From Rheinheimera sp. (GTDB lineage: Bacteria > Pseudomonadota > Gammaproteobacteria > Enterobacterales > Alteromonadaceae), in NCBI RefSeq assembly GCF_030824435.1, contig NZ_JAVBXS010000016.1, forward strand, positions 1 through 64,000: a DNA stretch of 64,000 bases, read 5' to 3'. Positions within the stretch are counted from its first letter, which is position 1, and each line of letters starts with the position of its first letter. The notes below the pieces were generated by a model. That model did not search any database. It was given only the letters and a program-made list of their open reading frames with translations, and was not told the DNA's origin. The position numbers and the translations under genes were made by a program. Positions 37,867 through 47,802 of this stretch are shown here, in pieces.

Positions 37867-39015
37867 TTACTGGCTGCTAAAACCTAACTGCGTTAAATAT
37901 TCTGGAATTGCGCCTTTTGGCGCTGTTAACCGCAACGAACTGAATTCACGTCGCGGTGGATAATGTTTTCTGAGCCAGTCAAACCCATTGCCATTCAGAT
38001 GATATCTGAATAAAGCATCATCACGGCGCACATCATATAACATACGGCACAAACTTTGGACATCTGAAAGTCTAAAATTTGCAGAAATTTGCAGCATTTC
38101 CATCACAGGCTTAGGGCAAAAATCATAGAGCTGATGTTGTGGTTGAATTTTTAATAACTGACAAAGCGCCTGATACAACATTTCGGTACCGCGGGCTTTG
38201 CCTTCAATACTATGACCGGCGATGTGAGCCGTCGCGATACGGCAATAAGGCACCAACGCTTTGAGCACTGAAGGTTCGTTGTCCCAGACATCCAGCACCA
38301 GTGGCCTTTGCGTGCCAGCTGTTTCAGAGCTCTGAGCACGGCCTTGTGCTTCCAACAGCAATGCCTGATTGCAGGTTACTTCACCACGGGATGCATTAAT
38401 AATGGCGACATCAGGGGGTAATTCTGACAAATTGTTGCTGTTTAACAGCTGAAAGGTTGGGTGTTCACCGGTTTTCACTAAAGGCACATGAAAACTCAAG
38501 CCATCCACTTGTTGCATTAAATCCGCAAAAGGCACATGGGGAAAATCCGGCTCTTTTGCTTTGCGCAGCGGGTCGCACTGTAACACTTTCACTTGCAGCG
38601 CTTGTAACGCTTTCACCAGTCTTGCACCAATCTGCCCTACGCCAACCACACCAATGGTCCATTGCTGCAGTGGTTTTTGTTGTTGTTCGCTCAATAAAAA
38701 TAAACTGCTGAGCACATACTCCACCACCGACTGGGCATTGCAACCTGGCGCGCTGGTAAAAGTGACACCGCGGTTTTGCAGATAAGTTTTATCAATATGA
38801 TCAACACCAATAGTGGCGGTACCAACAAACTTTAACCTATTGTTTTGTGATAATAATTCAGCATTCACTTTGGTCACGGAACGCACCAGCAATACATCGG
38901 CGTCAGCCACCTGCGCTGGCGTCAGATTGCGGCCATCTACCAACTGTACCTGCCCAAAGCCTGCAAAAAACTGCTGCACATAAGGCATATTTTCATCAGC
39001 GTAAATTTTTAACAT
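37867..39015 (-). CDS. pdxB: PdxB, erythronate-4-phosphate dehydrogenase
   Basis: D-2-hydroxyacid dehydrogenase acting in pyridoxal-phosphate synthesis (4-phosphoerythronate to 2-oxo-3-hydroxy-4-phosphobutanoate). The 382 residues have the Rossmann motif IGVVGVGQIGARL, the catalytic Arg, Glu and His in NASRGEV, DVWDNEP and ATAHIAGHSIEGKARGTEM, and the PdxB-specific C-terminal domain (about 290-380). Start MLKIYADENMPYVQQFFA is typical. The order fabB-pdxB-asd-fimV is conserved. Confidence 0.96.
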   Translation of the reverse strand: MLKIYADENMPYVQQFFAGFGQVQLVDGRNLTPAQVADADVLLVRSVTKVNAELLSQNNRLKFVGTATIGVDHIDKTYLQNRGVTFTSAPGCNAQSVVEYVLSSLFLLSEQQQKPLQQWTIGVVGVGQIGARLVKALQALQVKVLQCDPLRKAKEPDFPHVPFADLMQQVDGLSFHVPLVKTGEHPTFQLLNSNNLSELPPDVAIINASRGEVTCNQALLLEAQGRAQSSETAGTQRPLVLDVWDNEPSVLKALVPYCRIATAHIAGHSIEGKARGTEMLYQALCQLLKIQPQHQLYDFCPKPVMEMLQISANFRLSDVQSLCRMLYDVRRDDALFRYHLNGNGFDWLRKHYPPRREFSSLRLTAPKGAIPEYLTQLGFSSQ

Positions 39016-39097
39016 CAGCGATCCTGCAAGAGATTTTATGGGCGAGCTGTGGTCACAAGGAATACAAGGTCAGGCCGGCATTCTAAAACGCAGCCAA

Positions 39098-39124
39098 AAA
39101 CAAAGCCACCTATTGGTGGCTTTG
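39098..39124 (-). terminator. Terminator after fabB
   Basis: CAAAGCCACC (39101-39110), loop TATT, GGTGGCTTTG (39115-39124); on the minus strand the stem runs into TTTGTTTTT. It separates fabB from pdxB-asd. Confidence 0.75.
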
Positions 39125-39162
39125 TGGTTGCGCTTTGCAGCCTGAGCTGCAGAAACACGCCA

Positions 39163-40377
39163 TTAACCGCGATATTTTTGCATCACTAAAGTGGCATTGG
39201 TGCCGCCAAAACCGAAGCTGTTTGACATCACAGTGTTCAGCTGTGCCGGACGGGCTTCTGTGACAATATTTAAGCCTTTGGCTGCTTCATCCAGCTCACC
39301 GATATTGATAGATGGGGCAATAAAACCGTGCTCCATCATTAATAACGAATAAATGGCTTCATGCACACCGGCAGCGCCTAAAGCGTGGCCTGTCATAGCT
39401 TTGGTAGCGCTGATAGCAGGTGATTTACCGGCAAATACTTCCTGAATAGCACCCAGCTCTTTCACATCACCAACAGGTGTACTGGTACCGTGGGTGTTGA
39501 CGTAGTCAATAGGTGCATCCACAGCCTGCATCGCCATTTGCATACAACGCACAGCACCTTCACCACTTGGCGCTACCATGTCGTAACCATCTGAAGTAGC
39601 GCCATAACCCACGACTTCACCATAAATTTTTGCGCCGCGGGCCAGTGCATGTTCCAACTCTTCAATCACCAGAATACCGCCACCGCCACTGATCACAAAA
39701 CCATCGCGGTTAGCATCATAAGTGCGTGAAGCAATTTCCGGCGTTTCATTATATTTGCTGGACAAAGCGCCCATAGCGTCAAATTCCATCGCCAAAGTCC
39801 AATGCACTTCTTCACCACCACCGGCAAAAATAATGTCTTGTTTACCCAGCTGGATCAGCTCTACCGCATGGCCAATACAATGGGCACTGGTAGCACAGGC
39901 CGAACTGATGGAATAGTTCACGCCTTTAATTTTAAATGGCGTGGCTAAACAGGCAGAACAGGTGCTGGACATGGTTTTTGGCACCACATAAGGCCCAACT
40001 CTTTTTACGCCTTTTTCACGCAGAATGTCGGCAGCTTCCACCTGAGTTTTTGACGAAGCACCACCAGAGCCAACCACTAAACCTGTGCGCGGGTGTGACA
40101 CCTGCTCTTCGGTTAAACCTGCGTCTTCAATGGCTTGCTGCATGGAGATATAAGCAAAAGCGGCAGCATCGGCCATAAAACGTAAGGCTTTGCGGTCAAT
40201 CAGCTCGCTGGTGTCGAGTTTGATATTTCCCCAGACTTGCGAACGCAGGCCCAAATCGGCAAATTCCTGTGAATAGGTGATCCCTGAGCGGCCGGCTTTT
40301 AATGACGCCAATACTTCCGCCTGATTGTTACCGATACTGGAAACTATGCCCAAACCGGTGATCACTGCTCTTTTCAT
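39163..40377 (-). CDS. fabB: FabB, beta-ketoacyl-ACP synthase I
   Basis: Condensing enzyme of fatty-acid elongation, needed in E. coli for unsaturated fatty acids. The 404 residues carry the catalytic triad: Cys in [12 protein letters not shown], His in [11 protein letters not shown] and His in [12 protein letters not shown]. The C-terminal [12 protein letters not shown] is standard. Length equals the E. coli protein plus or minus a few residues. A consensus-like -10 (40442-40437) and a FadR-like site at 40459-40475 lie upstream. Monocistronic, ended by the terminator at 39098-39124. Confidence 0.97.
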   Translation of the reverse strand: MKRAVITGLGIVSSIGNNQAEVLASLKAGRSGITYSQEFADLGLRSQVWGNIKLDTSELIDRKALRFMADAAAFAYISMQQAIEDAGLTEEQVSHPRTGLVVGSGGASSKTQVEAADILREKGVKRVGPYVVPKTMSSTCSACLATPFKIKGVNYSISSACATSAHCIGHAVELIQLGKQDIIFAGGGEEVHWTLAMEFDAMGALSSKYNETPEIASRTYDANRDGFVISGGGGILVIEELEHALARGAKIYGEVVGYGATSDGYDMVAPSGEGAVRCMQMAMQAVDAPIDYVNTHGTSTPVGDVKELGAIQEVFAGKSPAISATKAMTGHALGAAGVHEAIYSLLMMEHGFIAPSINIGELDEAAKGLNIVTEARPAQLNTVMSNSFGFGGTNATLVMQKYRG

Positions 40378-40436
40378 TCTGACTCCTGAAGCTGGTCTCT
40401 GACCGAAAAACTGTGGATAAAAAATTAACGAAAAAC

Positions 40437-40475
40437 ATTGTACGGACTTTTATTGCTGAACTGGTCCAATTTCAG
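40437..40475 (-). promoter_or_regulatory. fabB promoter with a FadR-like site at the -35 region
   Basis: On the minus strand a TACAAT -10 (40442-40437) has no good -35 element; in its place lies a partial FadR consensus, plus-strand AACTGGTCCAATTTCAG (40459-40475), whose left eight bases match the consensus exactly and whose centre is about 37 bases upstream of the expected start. In E. coli FadR activates fabA and fabB from about -40. Prediction only; the right half is weak. Confidence 0.4.
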
Positions 40476-40549
40476 CGCACAGTTGTACACTATTATCCAA
40501 ACAAATGACAATCAGGTTAAACTGTGGCGTTTTTTTTCGAGAGTCCGTG

Positions 40550-42568
40550 ATGCAGCCTATTCAAAGCGCCAGTATTTATTACAACGAGCAAGGCACACCG
40601 ATGTCAACGCTGTTTGACGATGTGTATTTTTCCAACGAAAGTGGCCTGGAAGAAACCCAATATGTGTTTTTGCACAAAAACGGCTTACCCCAACGTTTTT
40701 TAAATCACGAACGTAGTTATTTTCATATTATCGAAACTGGCTTTGGCACCGGATTAAATTTTTTGCTGGCCTGGCAAAATTTTCGTCTGGCACAAAAACA
40801 AGCACCTGCCGCTTGTTGTGAACGACTGTATTTCAGCACTTTTGAAAAATATCCGATTTGCCATGCCGATTTGCAAAAAGCCCTGTTGCACTGGCCTATG
40901 CTGGCAGAACTTGCCGCTTTATTGCTGGCGCAATACCCCAAGCCTCTGCCGGGTTGCCACAGATTAAAATTTGACGATGGCCGCGTGATTTTGGATTTAT
41001 GGCTGGGTGATGTGCACGACTCTATGCCGCAGCTCAGCAACCAAAACAGCGCGGACGCCTGGTTTCTCGATGGTTTTGCGCCCAGTAAAAACCCACAAAT
41101 GTGGCAACCTGAGTTGTTTGCCCAAATGGCGCGGTTAAGCCGGGTTGGCAGCACAGTGGCCACTTTTACCTGCGCCGGTCTGGTGCGTCGTGGTTTGGCT
41201 GAGGTTGGTTTTAGCGTGAAAAAAACCAAAGGTTATGGCCGCAAAAGAGAAATGTGTATTGGTATTTTTCAAAGCCCGTTCCCACAGCCGGAAGAATCAG
41301 GCGCCAATACCAGCACTTTAGCTTCAGACACAACCAAGTTAGCCACAGCTGGCGCTGATTTGTGCAGCCTGCCTCTTGCTGTAAATACGGCAGATTTAAC
41401 CCCATCAACAGCGCATCACCACACAGACCACAAGCCTGTGACTATTGTCGGTGGTGGTCTGGCCGCTATTTGTCTTGCATTAAATCTGATCAAGCGTGGC
41501 CGGAAGGTCCTGTTGCTCTGTGCCGATAAGGATGTGGCGCAACAAGCCTCGCATAACAGACAAGGCGCTTTATACCCACAACTTCAAGCCAGCTGGACGC
41601 CGGTTTCTATGTTGCATGCTTTGGCTTTTGGTTTTGCCGGGCGTTTCTACCGTGAACTTCAACAACAGTTTGAATTTCCGGTCGATTTTTGTGGTGTGTT
41701 AACTTTGGCCTGCAACAACACACTTAGCACCCGCCAGCAAAAAATGGCGGCAGAGCCTGCTTATGGCGCTGCTTTATTTACCGCTTTGAACGCCGTTGAA
41801 GCCTCAGAAGTTGCAGGTGTGGCTTTGCCTTTTGGCGGTTTGTATTACCCCGCCGGTGGCTGGATAGCACCGCAGCAGTTTTGTCAGGCAGCTTTGGCTT
41901 ATCTGCAACAACACAGCACTTTTGAAGTGTGTTTTAACAGCAAAGTGAACAACTTAGCATGGCAGGCTGAAACCGGGCAATGGCAACTTAATGGCGAAAA
42001 TAGCCTCAGCCAACAACCTCAACAATGGTTAACAGACACGCTGGTGCTGGCTTGTGGCAGCCACATTCACCGTTTTGCGCAAAGCAATTTTTTACCGCTG
42101 AATCTGGTGCGTGGTCAGGTTAGTCACTTTCGGTCAGAAAAAATGGCGGCTGTTAAAACAGTCATTTGCCATCAGGGTTACATCACACCAGCGCTCGACA
42201 ATGTGCATTGTGTTGGCGCTACCTTTGACCGCAGTCTTGCAGAGCCGCTGGAGCTTGAAACTGACAATATTGCCAATCAGGCGCTGGTGAATCAGGTATT
42301 ACAGCAGCCGTTGTGGTTTGATGATGTGAAGCTAGATTCTGCCAAAGCCGGTGTTCGCACTACAGTGCCGGATCATCTGCCGGTGGCTGGTGCTATAGCG
42401 CCTGAACTTTATCTATTGGGCGGCCTGGGTGCGCGGGGTTTGTTATTTGCCCCTTTATTGGCCGAACAACTGGCGGCGCAATTATGTCAGGAGCCTGAGC
42501 CTTTAAGCGACGCGCTGGCGCATCTGGTGACTCCGATGCGGTTTGCCAATATGAGGTTTACCAAATAA
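40550..42568 (+). CDS. mnmC: MnmC, bifunctional tRNA mnm5(s2)U biosynthesis enzyme
   Basis: Completes the mnm5(s2)U34 wobble modification: the FAD-dependent C-terminal oxidase removes the carboxymethyl group and the N-terminal SAM-dependent domain methylates. The 672 residues (E. coli 668) include ESGFGTGL-like ETGFGTGLNFLLAW and DAWFLDGFAPSKNPQMW in the methyltransferase half, and TIVGGGLAAICLALNL, the FAD-binding motif at about residue 300, then LGGLGARGLLFAPLLAE near the end. The ATG at 40550 matches the family N-terminus. An intrinsic terminator follows. Both domains appear intact, a full-length fusion. Confidence 0.95.
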   Translation: MQPIQSASIYYNEQGTPMSTLFDDVYFSNESGLEETQYVFLHKNGLPQRFLNHERSYFHIIETGFGTGLNFLLAWQNFRLAQKQAPAACCERLYFSTFEKYPICHADLQKALLHWPMLAELAALLLAQYPKPLPGCHRLKFDDGRVILDLWLGDVHDSMPQLSNQNSADAWFLDGFAPSKNPQMWQPELFAQMARLSRVGSTVATFTCAGLVRRGLAEVGFSVKKTKGYGRKREMCIGIFQSPFPQPEESGANTSTLASDTTKLATAGADLCSLPLAVNTADLTPSTAHHHTDHKPVTIVGGGLAAICLALNLIKRGRKVLLLCADKDVAQQASHNRQGALYPQLQASWTPVSMLHALAFGFAGRFYRELQQQFEFPVDFCGVLTLACNNTLSTRQQKMAAEPAYGAALFTALNAVEASEVAGVALPFGGLYYPAGGWIAPQQFCQAALAYLQQHSTFEVCFNSKVNNLAWQAETGQWQLNGENSLSQQPQQWLTDTLVLACGSHIHRFAQSNFLPLNLVRGQVSHFRSEKMAAVKTVICHQGYITPALDNVHCVGATFDRSLAEPLELETDNIANQALVNQVLQQPLWFDDVKLDSAKAGVRTTVPDHLPVAGAIAPELYLLGGLGARGLLFAPLLAEQLAAQLCQEPEPLSDALAHLVTPMRFANMRFTK

Positions 42569-42597
42569 ACAAAGGCGCCCCAGAGCGCCTTTGTTTT
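42569..42597 (+). terminator. Intrinsic terminator after mnmC
   Basis: ACAAAGGCGC, loop CCCAGA, GCGCCTTTGT (42585-42594), then TTTGAT. motY on the minus strand converges here. Confidence 0.75.
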
Positions 42598-42628
42598 GAT
42601 GATTCAGCTGTGGTCACACCGCCTGAAA

Positions 42629-43528
42629 TTACAAATGAGCCAGCTGAATAACGGCCCTGCGGTTAACACCACGGCCACGCGGCGTGTCGTTAGGCGCAAC
42701 ATGGCGTTTTTCACCCAAACCTTCAGTATCTATCAGACTTTCATCAACACCGGCTTCAACAAAAAAGGTTTTTAAAGTTTGTGCTCTTTTGCGTGACAAC
42801 TCTTCGTTGATCCAACGACCACCATAACTGTCGGTATAAGTGTCAATGCGCACTGATGCGATGTTTTTATCATGTTTCAGATACTCAGCAATTTGTTTCA
42901 GCCGTGCCGCTGATTCACGTGTCAGCTCATCGCTGTTGGATTGATAATTCAACACTGTCATCGCTATATCTTCAAAACTATAACGTAACAGGCTCGCCAT
43001 ACACTGGTTAAATTTCTGATAAGGCCCGTCAAAATGCACCGGACTAACAGCTGCTGCAATTTGATCAAAAGGGCTGTGCCAGTCGGCAAAATAAAAAGTT
43101 GGGCTAAAACCTTGCTCAAGTTCAGTCAATAAAGTCCAGGCTTCTTTTTTGGCTAAATCACCATCAAATTGTTTTAACAGTGCAAAATCAGCAATAGCTT
43201 TGGCTTGTTCACCGGCACGCCAGGCCGGCGGCACCGACAATACTTTAGCTAAACCATAATCATCCGGCAGCCGGGTCATTTTCAGCGCAAATAACAAATT
43301 TAATTCTTTGCCAGACTGACTGACAAAACTCACTTCACCAAAGTTTGGAATACTGTGACTCAGCTCACACTGCAAAGCGTTGGAAGTTTTTAACGCCCAG
43401 TTGGCCTGTTCAATAGAGGCAACATATTGCCGCACGTTCTGCCGCTCTGCCTGCAACTGTGATTGTTCACTGTTTGCGAAGACCATTGCTGAAAACAGGC
43501 CCAGACACAGATAAACACAGAATTTCAT
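42629..43528 (-). CDS. motY: MotY-like flagellar motor T-ring protein
   Basis: A 299-residue exported protein with a signal peptide (about 1-18, cut after VFA). Residues about 25-160 match the N-terminal domain of MotY (LKTSNALQCELSHSIPNFGEVSF, LKMTRLPDDYGLAKVLSVPP), and 175-295 form an OmpA-like peptidoglycan-binding domain (VRIDTYTDSYGGRWINEELSRKRA). In Vibrio and Shewanella MotY, with MotX, forms the T-ring anchoring sodium-driven stators, and motY lies beside rnt as here. This implies a polar, Na+-driven flagellum; no other flagellar genes are in the window. A TATAAT -10 (minus strand) lies about 70 bases upstream. Confidence 0.9.
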   Translation of the reverse strand: MKFCVYLCLGLFSAMVFANSEQSQLQAERQNVRQYVASIEQANWALKTSNALQCELSHSIPNFGEVSFVSQSGKELNLLFALKMTRLPDDYGLAKVLSVPPAWRAGEQAKAIADFALLKQFDGDLAKKEAWTLLTELEQGFSPTFYFADWHSPFDQIAAAVSPVHFDGPYQKFNQCMASLLRYSFEDIAMTVLNYQSNSDELTRESAARLKQIAEYLKHDKNIASVRIDTYTDSYGGRWINEELSRKRAQTLKTFFVEAGVDESLIDTEGLGEKRHVAPNDTPRGRGVNRRAVIQLAHL

Positions 43529-43679
43529 TGGACCTCCGGCATCAAAATGCTACACACCACCATGGGTATCCTCAGCTTAGGTTCGATTATAAGATTTTTC
43601 CTGCAAAGCCTGTGCCGCAACAAGACGACTTGCATTTTTTTTGGCATACTGCGCGTCCGATAGTCAGGCTGGTTTGGAT

Positions 43680-44372
43680 ATGACACAAGCGACAACATTA
43701 CTCTCTCAACGATTTCGTGGATATTACCCTGTAGTTATCGACGTCGAAACCGCAGGCTTTAATGCGCAAACCGACGCTTTATTGGAAATAGCCGCAACTT
43801 TGCTGACGATGAACGACAATGGTGAACTTTGTATCGCCCAAACTTTGCATTTTCATGTGGAACCTTTTGAAGGTGCAGTGCTGAACCCAAGTTCATTGGC
43901 ATTTAATGGCATCGACCCCTTCAACCCGCTACGTGGTGCGGTTTCTGAACGTGAAGCCCTGACCGAAATTTTTAAAGCAGTGCGCAAAGCACAAAAAGAT
44001 GCCGGTTGTCAGCGTGCTGTGATGGTGGCGCATAACTCGGCTTTTGATCAGGGCTTTTTAAATGCTGCAGTTGAGCGTAACAACATTAAACGCTCGCCTT
44101 TTCATGCTTTTGTGTCTTTTGATACCACAACTTTGGCGGCTTTGGCTTTAGGGCAGACCGTATTGGCAAAAGCCTGCAAAGCTGCCGGCATTGCTTTTGA
44201 TAATAAAGAAGCTCACAGCGCTTTGTACGACACTGAGCGAACTGCTGAGCTATTTTGTTACATCATTAACCGTTGGCATTCGCTTGGCGGCTGGCCGCCA
44301 CCTGTATTTGTTGATGACAGTGTTGATGACGAAACAACAGACCAAAGCTCGGATTCAAACGACGCAGCCTGA
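43680..44372 (+). CDS. rnt: RNase T
   Basis: DEDDh-family 3'-to-5' exoribonuclease that trims tRNA and other stable RNA ends. The 230 residues show the acidic residues: DxE in [11 protein letters not shown], Asp in [11 protein letters not shown], and His and Asp in [15 protein letters not shown]. The C-terminal tail is about 15 residues longer than E. coli RNase T and acidic. The start [21 protein letters not shown] matches the family. It is divergent from motY and followed by a terminator shared with grxD. Confidence 0.95.
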   Translation: MTQATTLLSQRFRGYYPVVIDVETAGFNAQTDALLEIAATLLTMNDNGELCIAQTLHFHVEPFEGAVLNPSSLAFNGIDPFNPLRGAVSEREALTEIFKAVRKAQKDAGCQRAVMVAHNSAFDQGFLNAAVERNNIKRSPFHAFVSFDTTTLAALALGQTVLAKACKAAGIAFDNKEAHSALYDTERTAELFCYIINRWHSLGGWPPPVFVDDSVDDETTDQSSDSNDAA

Positions 44373-44383
44373 GCATTTCGCAA

Positions 44384-44411
44384 TAAAAAAGCAGCCACAG
44401 CTGCTTTTTTA
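44384..44411. terminator. Bidirectional terminator between rnt and grxD
   Basis: AAAAAAGCAGC, loop CACA, GCTGCTTTTTT. A-run and T-run on both sides suit both converging genes. Confidence 0.8.
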
Positions 44412-44456
44412 TTGCTGCTGACGCCTATTCACACAACAGGCGCACAGCGGATATGG

Positions 44457-44795
44457 TTATTCTGCGTCTGGCGTTTTGTATTTAGCCGCAGTTTCTTTAA
44501 TCAGCGGCTGTAATTCACCACGCTGAAACATTTCCAGCATAATGTCACAACCACCAACTAACTCACCTTCTACCCACAATTGTGGGAAAGTCGGCCAATT
44601 GGCAAATTTTGGTAATTCAGCGCGGATATCCGGGTTTTGCAGAATGTCGACATAGGCAAATTGTTCACCACAAGCAATCAGCGCCTGAGAGGCCTGAGCG
44701 GAAAAACCGCAGCTTGGGAATTTTGGCGAACCTTTCATAAACAGAATAATTGGGTTGTCGGCCAGTTGTTGTTTGATTTTGTCGATAGTTTCCAT
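44457..44795 (-). CDS. grxD: GrxD, monothiol glutaredoxin
   Basis: A CGFS-type monothiol glutaredoxin that carries [2Fe-2S] clusters with glutathione and BolA-type partners. The 112 residues have the motif KFPSCGFSAQASQALIACG, the TFPQLWVEGELVGGCDIM block and normal length. The start METIDKIKQQ has an AGAGG site upstream; an in-frame GTG/ATG further up (44819) is rejected. It diverges from sodB, the order grxD/sodB being common in E. coli-like genomes. Confidence 0.94.
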   Translation of the reverse strand: METIDKIKQQLADNPIILFMKGSPKFPSCGFSAQASQALIACGEQFAYVDILQNPDIRAELPKFANWPTFPQLWVEGELVGGCDIMLEMFQRGELQPLIKETAAKYKTPDAE

Positions 44796-44948
44796 GAAAG
44801 CCTCTGCTTTACAGCACAAAAAAGTTAAACGATTTTACCAGAGGAATTGTGGTCGGCCACTTGAGTTTTCAAGTTTCGCCCCAAAAATTAATGCCAGCAG
44901 AAAGACAGCATCAACAGGCAATCAAGCCGCCAAAAGCTCAGGTTAAAC

Positions 44949-44977
44949 TTGAGTATTTTAGTCAGGTTTTGTAGTCT
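44949..44977 (+). promoter_or_regulatory. Predicted sodB promoter
   Basis: TTGAGT (44949-44954), 17 bases, TAGTCT (44972-44977), about 40 bases upstream of the sodB ATG. I saw no Fur box around it, although sodB is iron-controlled (via RyhB) in relatives. Confidence 0.55.
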
Positions 44978-45019
44978 ACGCGATGCAGAAACCATAAACA
45001 ACGTCAGTGGAGAATTAGA

Positions 45020-45604
45020 ATGGCCTTTGAATTACCAGCATTACCTTACGCAAAAGATGCGTTATTACCGCACATCTCCCCGGAAACTCTGGACTACCAC
45101 CATGGTAAACACCACAACGCTTATGTGGTTAAACTGAACTCTCTGATTGAAGGCACTGCATTTGCCGGTAAATCTTTGGAAGACATTATTAAAACGTCAG
45201 AAGGCCCGGTATTTAACAACGCCGCGCAGATCTGGAACCACACTTTTTACTGGCACTGCCTGGCTCCAAATGCCGGTGGCGAACCAACAGGCGCTTTAGC
45301 TGCTGCTATTAATGCCAAATGGGGTTCTTTTGCCGCTTTCCAAACTGCGTTTAACGACAAAGCAGTGAACAACTTCGGTTCAAGCTGGACCTGGTTGGTG
45401 AAAAAGGCGGACGGCACTCTGGACATCGTCAATACCAGCAACGCCGGTACACCACTGACTGACGCCAGCCTGACGCCAGTATTAACCGTTGACCTGTGGG
45501 AACACGCTTATTACATCGATTTTCGTAATGCTCGCCCAACTTACCTGAATGCATTCTGGGCTCTGGTTAACTGGAAATTTGCCGCAGAAAACTTCGCTAA
45601 GTAA
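45020..45604 (+). CDS. sodB: SodB, iron superoxide dismutase
   Basis: Cytoplasmic Fe-SOD that converts superoxide to hydrogen peroxide and oxygen. The 194 residues show metal ligands in DYHHGKHHNAYV, NHTFYWHCLAP and VDLWEHAYYIDFRNARPTY, and the Fe-type signature residues (AAQIWNHTFYW, NNFGSSWTWLV). Length and sequence match the E. coli enzyme. GTGGAGAA precedes the ATG. A strong terminator ends the transcript. Confidence 0.97.
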   Translation: MAFELPALPYAKDALLPHISPETLDYHHGKHHNAYVVKLNSLIEGTAFAGKSLEDIIKTSEGPVFNNAAQIWNHTFYWHCLAPNAGGEPTGALAAAINAKWGSFAAFQTAFNDKAVNNFGSSWTWLVKKADGTLDIVNTSNAGTPLTDASLTPVLTVDLWEHAYYIDFRNARPTYLNAFWALVNWKFAAENFAK

Positions 45605-45641
45605 GTTCTTACTCTGGCGTAACATCTGGTTGCCAATCATT

Positions 45642-45669
45642 AAAAACCCGGTTTTTGCCGGGTTTTTTT
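45642..45669 (+). terminator. Intrinsic terminator after sodB
   Basis: AAAAACCCGG (45642-45651), loop TTTTTG, CCGGGTTTTTTT (45658-45669). Confidence 0.85.
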
Positions 45670-45855
45670 ATTCTGCTCAACACCTTCCCACTTCAACTAC
45701 GCTTGTTGCCAATCGGGCTGAACTTGCAAAACGCTTTGTCGAAAATTGCATAAAATTCTGTGAATTAGCCAAGCAAAGCGCAGTTTTAATGTCTAACCTT
45801 GAATAACAGCATCAGTTCAGTCTCAAGTTTCTTTGACAAGGTTGCGGAGGTGCAT

Positions 45856-47778
45856 ATGGGCATTTTTGAGCACTATAAGTCTCGTTACGAAGCGGCAAAA
45901 GAAGAGGAATACAGCATTTCTGAATTCCTGACTTTGTGCAAAAACGATAAAAGCTGTTATGCCAGCGCCGCTGAGCGCTTATTAATGGCCATAGGTCAGC
46001 CTGAGTTTATTGATACTGCTCAGGATCCCAAATTAAGCCGGCTTTTTTCCAACAGGGTGATTGCCCGTTATCCGGCTTTCTCCGAGTTTTATGGTATGGA
46101 AGATGCGATAGAGCAAATAGTTTCATATCTGAAACATTCGGCTCAGGGACTGGAAGAGCGCAAACAAATTTTATATCTGCTGGGGCCTGTTGGAGGTGGT
46201 AAATCTTCATTGGCAGAAAAACTAAAATCTCTGATGCAACAGGTTCCGGTGTATTACCTGCAAGGTTCACCGGTTTATGATCATCCGCTTTGCCTGTTTG
46301 ATGGCCTGGAAGATGGCAATATTCTGGAACAGGAATACGGCATTCCAAAACGTTATTTAAAAACCATTATGTCGCCATGGGCCAGTAAAAGGTTGCATGA
46401 GTTTAACGGCGATATCAGTCAGTTCCGCGTGGTGAAAAAATATCCGTCCATTCTGGATCAAATCGCTATCGCCAAAACCGAGCCCGGTGATGAAAATAAT
46501 CAGGATATTGCGTCTTTAGTGGGTAAAGTAGATATCCGCCAGCTGGAACATTTTGCCCAGAATGACCCTGATGCTTATAGCTATTCCGGTGCTTTATGCC
46601 GCGCCAATCAGGGTATTATGGAATTTGTTGAGATGTTTAAAGCACCGATTAAAGTGCTGCATCCGCTGCTCACCGCTACTCAGGAAGGCAATTACAACGG
46701 TACTGAAGGTTTAGCTGCCCTTCCCTTTGAAGGCATTATTCTGGCGCACAGCAACGAATCTGAATGGCAAACCTTTCGCAATAACAAAAACAACGAGGCT
46801 TTTTTAGACCGGGTTTATATCGTTAAAGTGCCTTATTGCCTGAGAGTATCGGAAGAAGTCAAAATTTACGAAAAATTACTGGAACATAGTGAGCTCAAAG
46901 TAGCGCCTTGTGCACCAGGCACCCTGACATCTCTGGCACAGTTTGCAGTGTTATCGCGGTTAAAAATGCCTGAGAACTCAAGTCTTTATTCAAAAATGCG
47001 TGTCTATGACGGTGAAAGTTTAAAAGACACTGATCCGAAGGCAAAGTCTTATCAGGAATACCGTGATTATGCTGGTGTTGATGAAGGTATGACCGGGCTT
47101 TCTACCCGCTTTGCTTTTAAAATTTTATCCAGAGTATTTAACTTTGACAGTACTGAAGTGGCTGCAAACCCGGTGCATTTATTTTATGTGCTGGAGCAAC
47201 AGATTGAACGGGAGCAATTCCCTGCGGATGTTGCAGAACGCTACCTTGAGCATCTGAAAGGTTATCTGATCCCCAAATATGTTGAATTTATTGGTAAAGA
47301 AATTCAGACCGCTTACCTGGAATCTTATTCAGAATATGGACAGAATATTTTCGACAGATATGTGATTTATGCTGATTTTTGGATCCAGGATCAGGAATAC
47401 CGCGATCCGGAAACAGGTCAGTTGTTTGACCGCTCTGCACTTAATGCTGAGTTGGAAAAAATTGAAAAACCAGCAGGCATCAGCAATCCAAAAGATTTCC
47501 GCAATGAAATTGTTAATTTTGTGCTGAGGGCTAAAGCGAAAAATAACGGCAAAAATCCAACCTGGACCAGCTATGAAAAACTGCGCACAGTGATTGAGAA
47601 AAAAATGTTCTCCAGCACCGAAGAACTACTGCCTGTTATTTCGTTTAATGCCAAAACCTCGACTGATGATCAGAAAAAACATGATGATTTTGTCGATCGA
47701 ATGATGGAAAAAGGCTACACCCGCAAACAGGTGCGACTGCTGTCAGAATGGTATCTGCGCGTTCGCAAGTCTCAATGA
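45856..47778 (+). CDS. prkA: PrkA/YeaG-family stress kinase
   Basis: A 640-residue protein of the PrkA family (E. coli YeaG, 644), an AAA-type ATPase with a proposed Ser/Thr kinase activity, made in starvation and acid stress. The Walker A motif is LGPVGGGKSSLAEKL at about residue 110; other markers are RVIARYPAFSEFYGMEDAIEQI, GYSGAL-like YSYSGALCRANQG and the C-terminal KHDDFVDRMMEKGYTRKQVRLLSEWYLRVRKS. The ATG at 45856 is chosen for the family N-terminus and a GGAGG five bases before it. First gene of a three-gene stress operon with yeaH and ycgB/spoVR. Confidence 0.95.
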   Translation: MGIFEHYKSRYEAAKEEEYSISEFLTLCKNDKSCYASAAERLLMAIGQPEFIDTAQDPKLSRLFSNRVIARYPAFSEFYGMEDAIEQIVSYLKHSAQGLEERKQILYLLGPVGGGKSSLAEKLKSLMQQVPVYYLQGSPVYDHPLCLFDGLEDGNILEQEYGIPKRYLKTIMSPWASKRLHEFNGDISQFRVVKKYPSILDQIAIAKTEPGDENNQDIASLVGKVDIRQLEHFAQNDPDAYSYSGALCRANQGIMEFVEMFKAPIKVLHPLLTATQEGNYNGTEGLAALPFEGIILAHSNESEWQTFRNNKNNEAFLDRVYIVKVPYCLRVSEEVKIYEKLLEHSELKVAPCAPGTLTSLAQFAVLSRLKMPENSSLYSKMRVYDGESLKDTDPKAKSYQEYRDYAGVDEGMTGLSTRFAFKILSRVFNFDSTEVAANPVHLFYVLEQQIEREQFPADVAERYLEHLKGYLIPKYVEFIGKEIQTAYLESYSEYGQNIFDRYVIYADFWIQDQEYRDPETGQLFDRSALNAELEKIEKPAGISNPKDFRNEIVNFVLRAKAKNNGKNPTWTSYEKLRTVIEKKMFSSTEELLPVISFNAKTSTDDQKKHDDFVDRMMEKGYTRKQVRLLSEWYLRVRKSQ

Positions 47779-47802
47779 TGCAAGGGTTTAGCCGGAGGTT
47801 TT

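Noticed and set aside
44796-45019. Fur box upstream of sodB
   Set aside because: No 19-base GATAAT-type repeat could be found in the grxD-sodB gap.
45700-45855. Sigma-54 promoter before prkA
   Set aside because: GG and GC doublets near 45716-45730 are nine, not ten, bases apart and the surrounding bases do not match, so it was not called. A sigma-S promoter also could not be supported.
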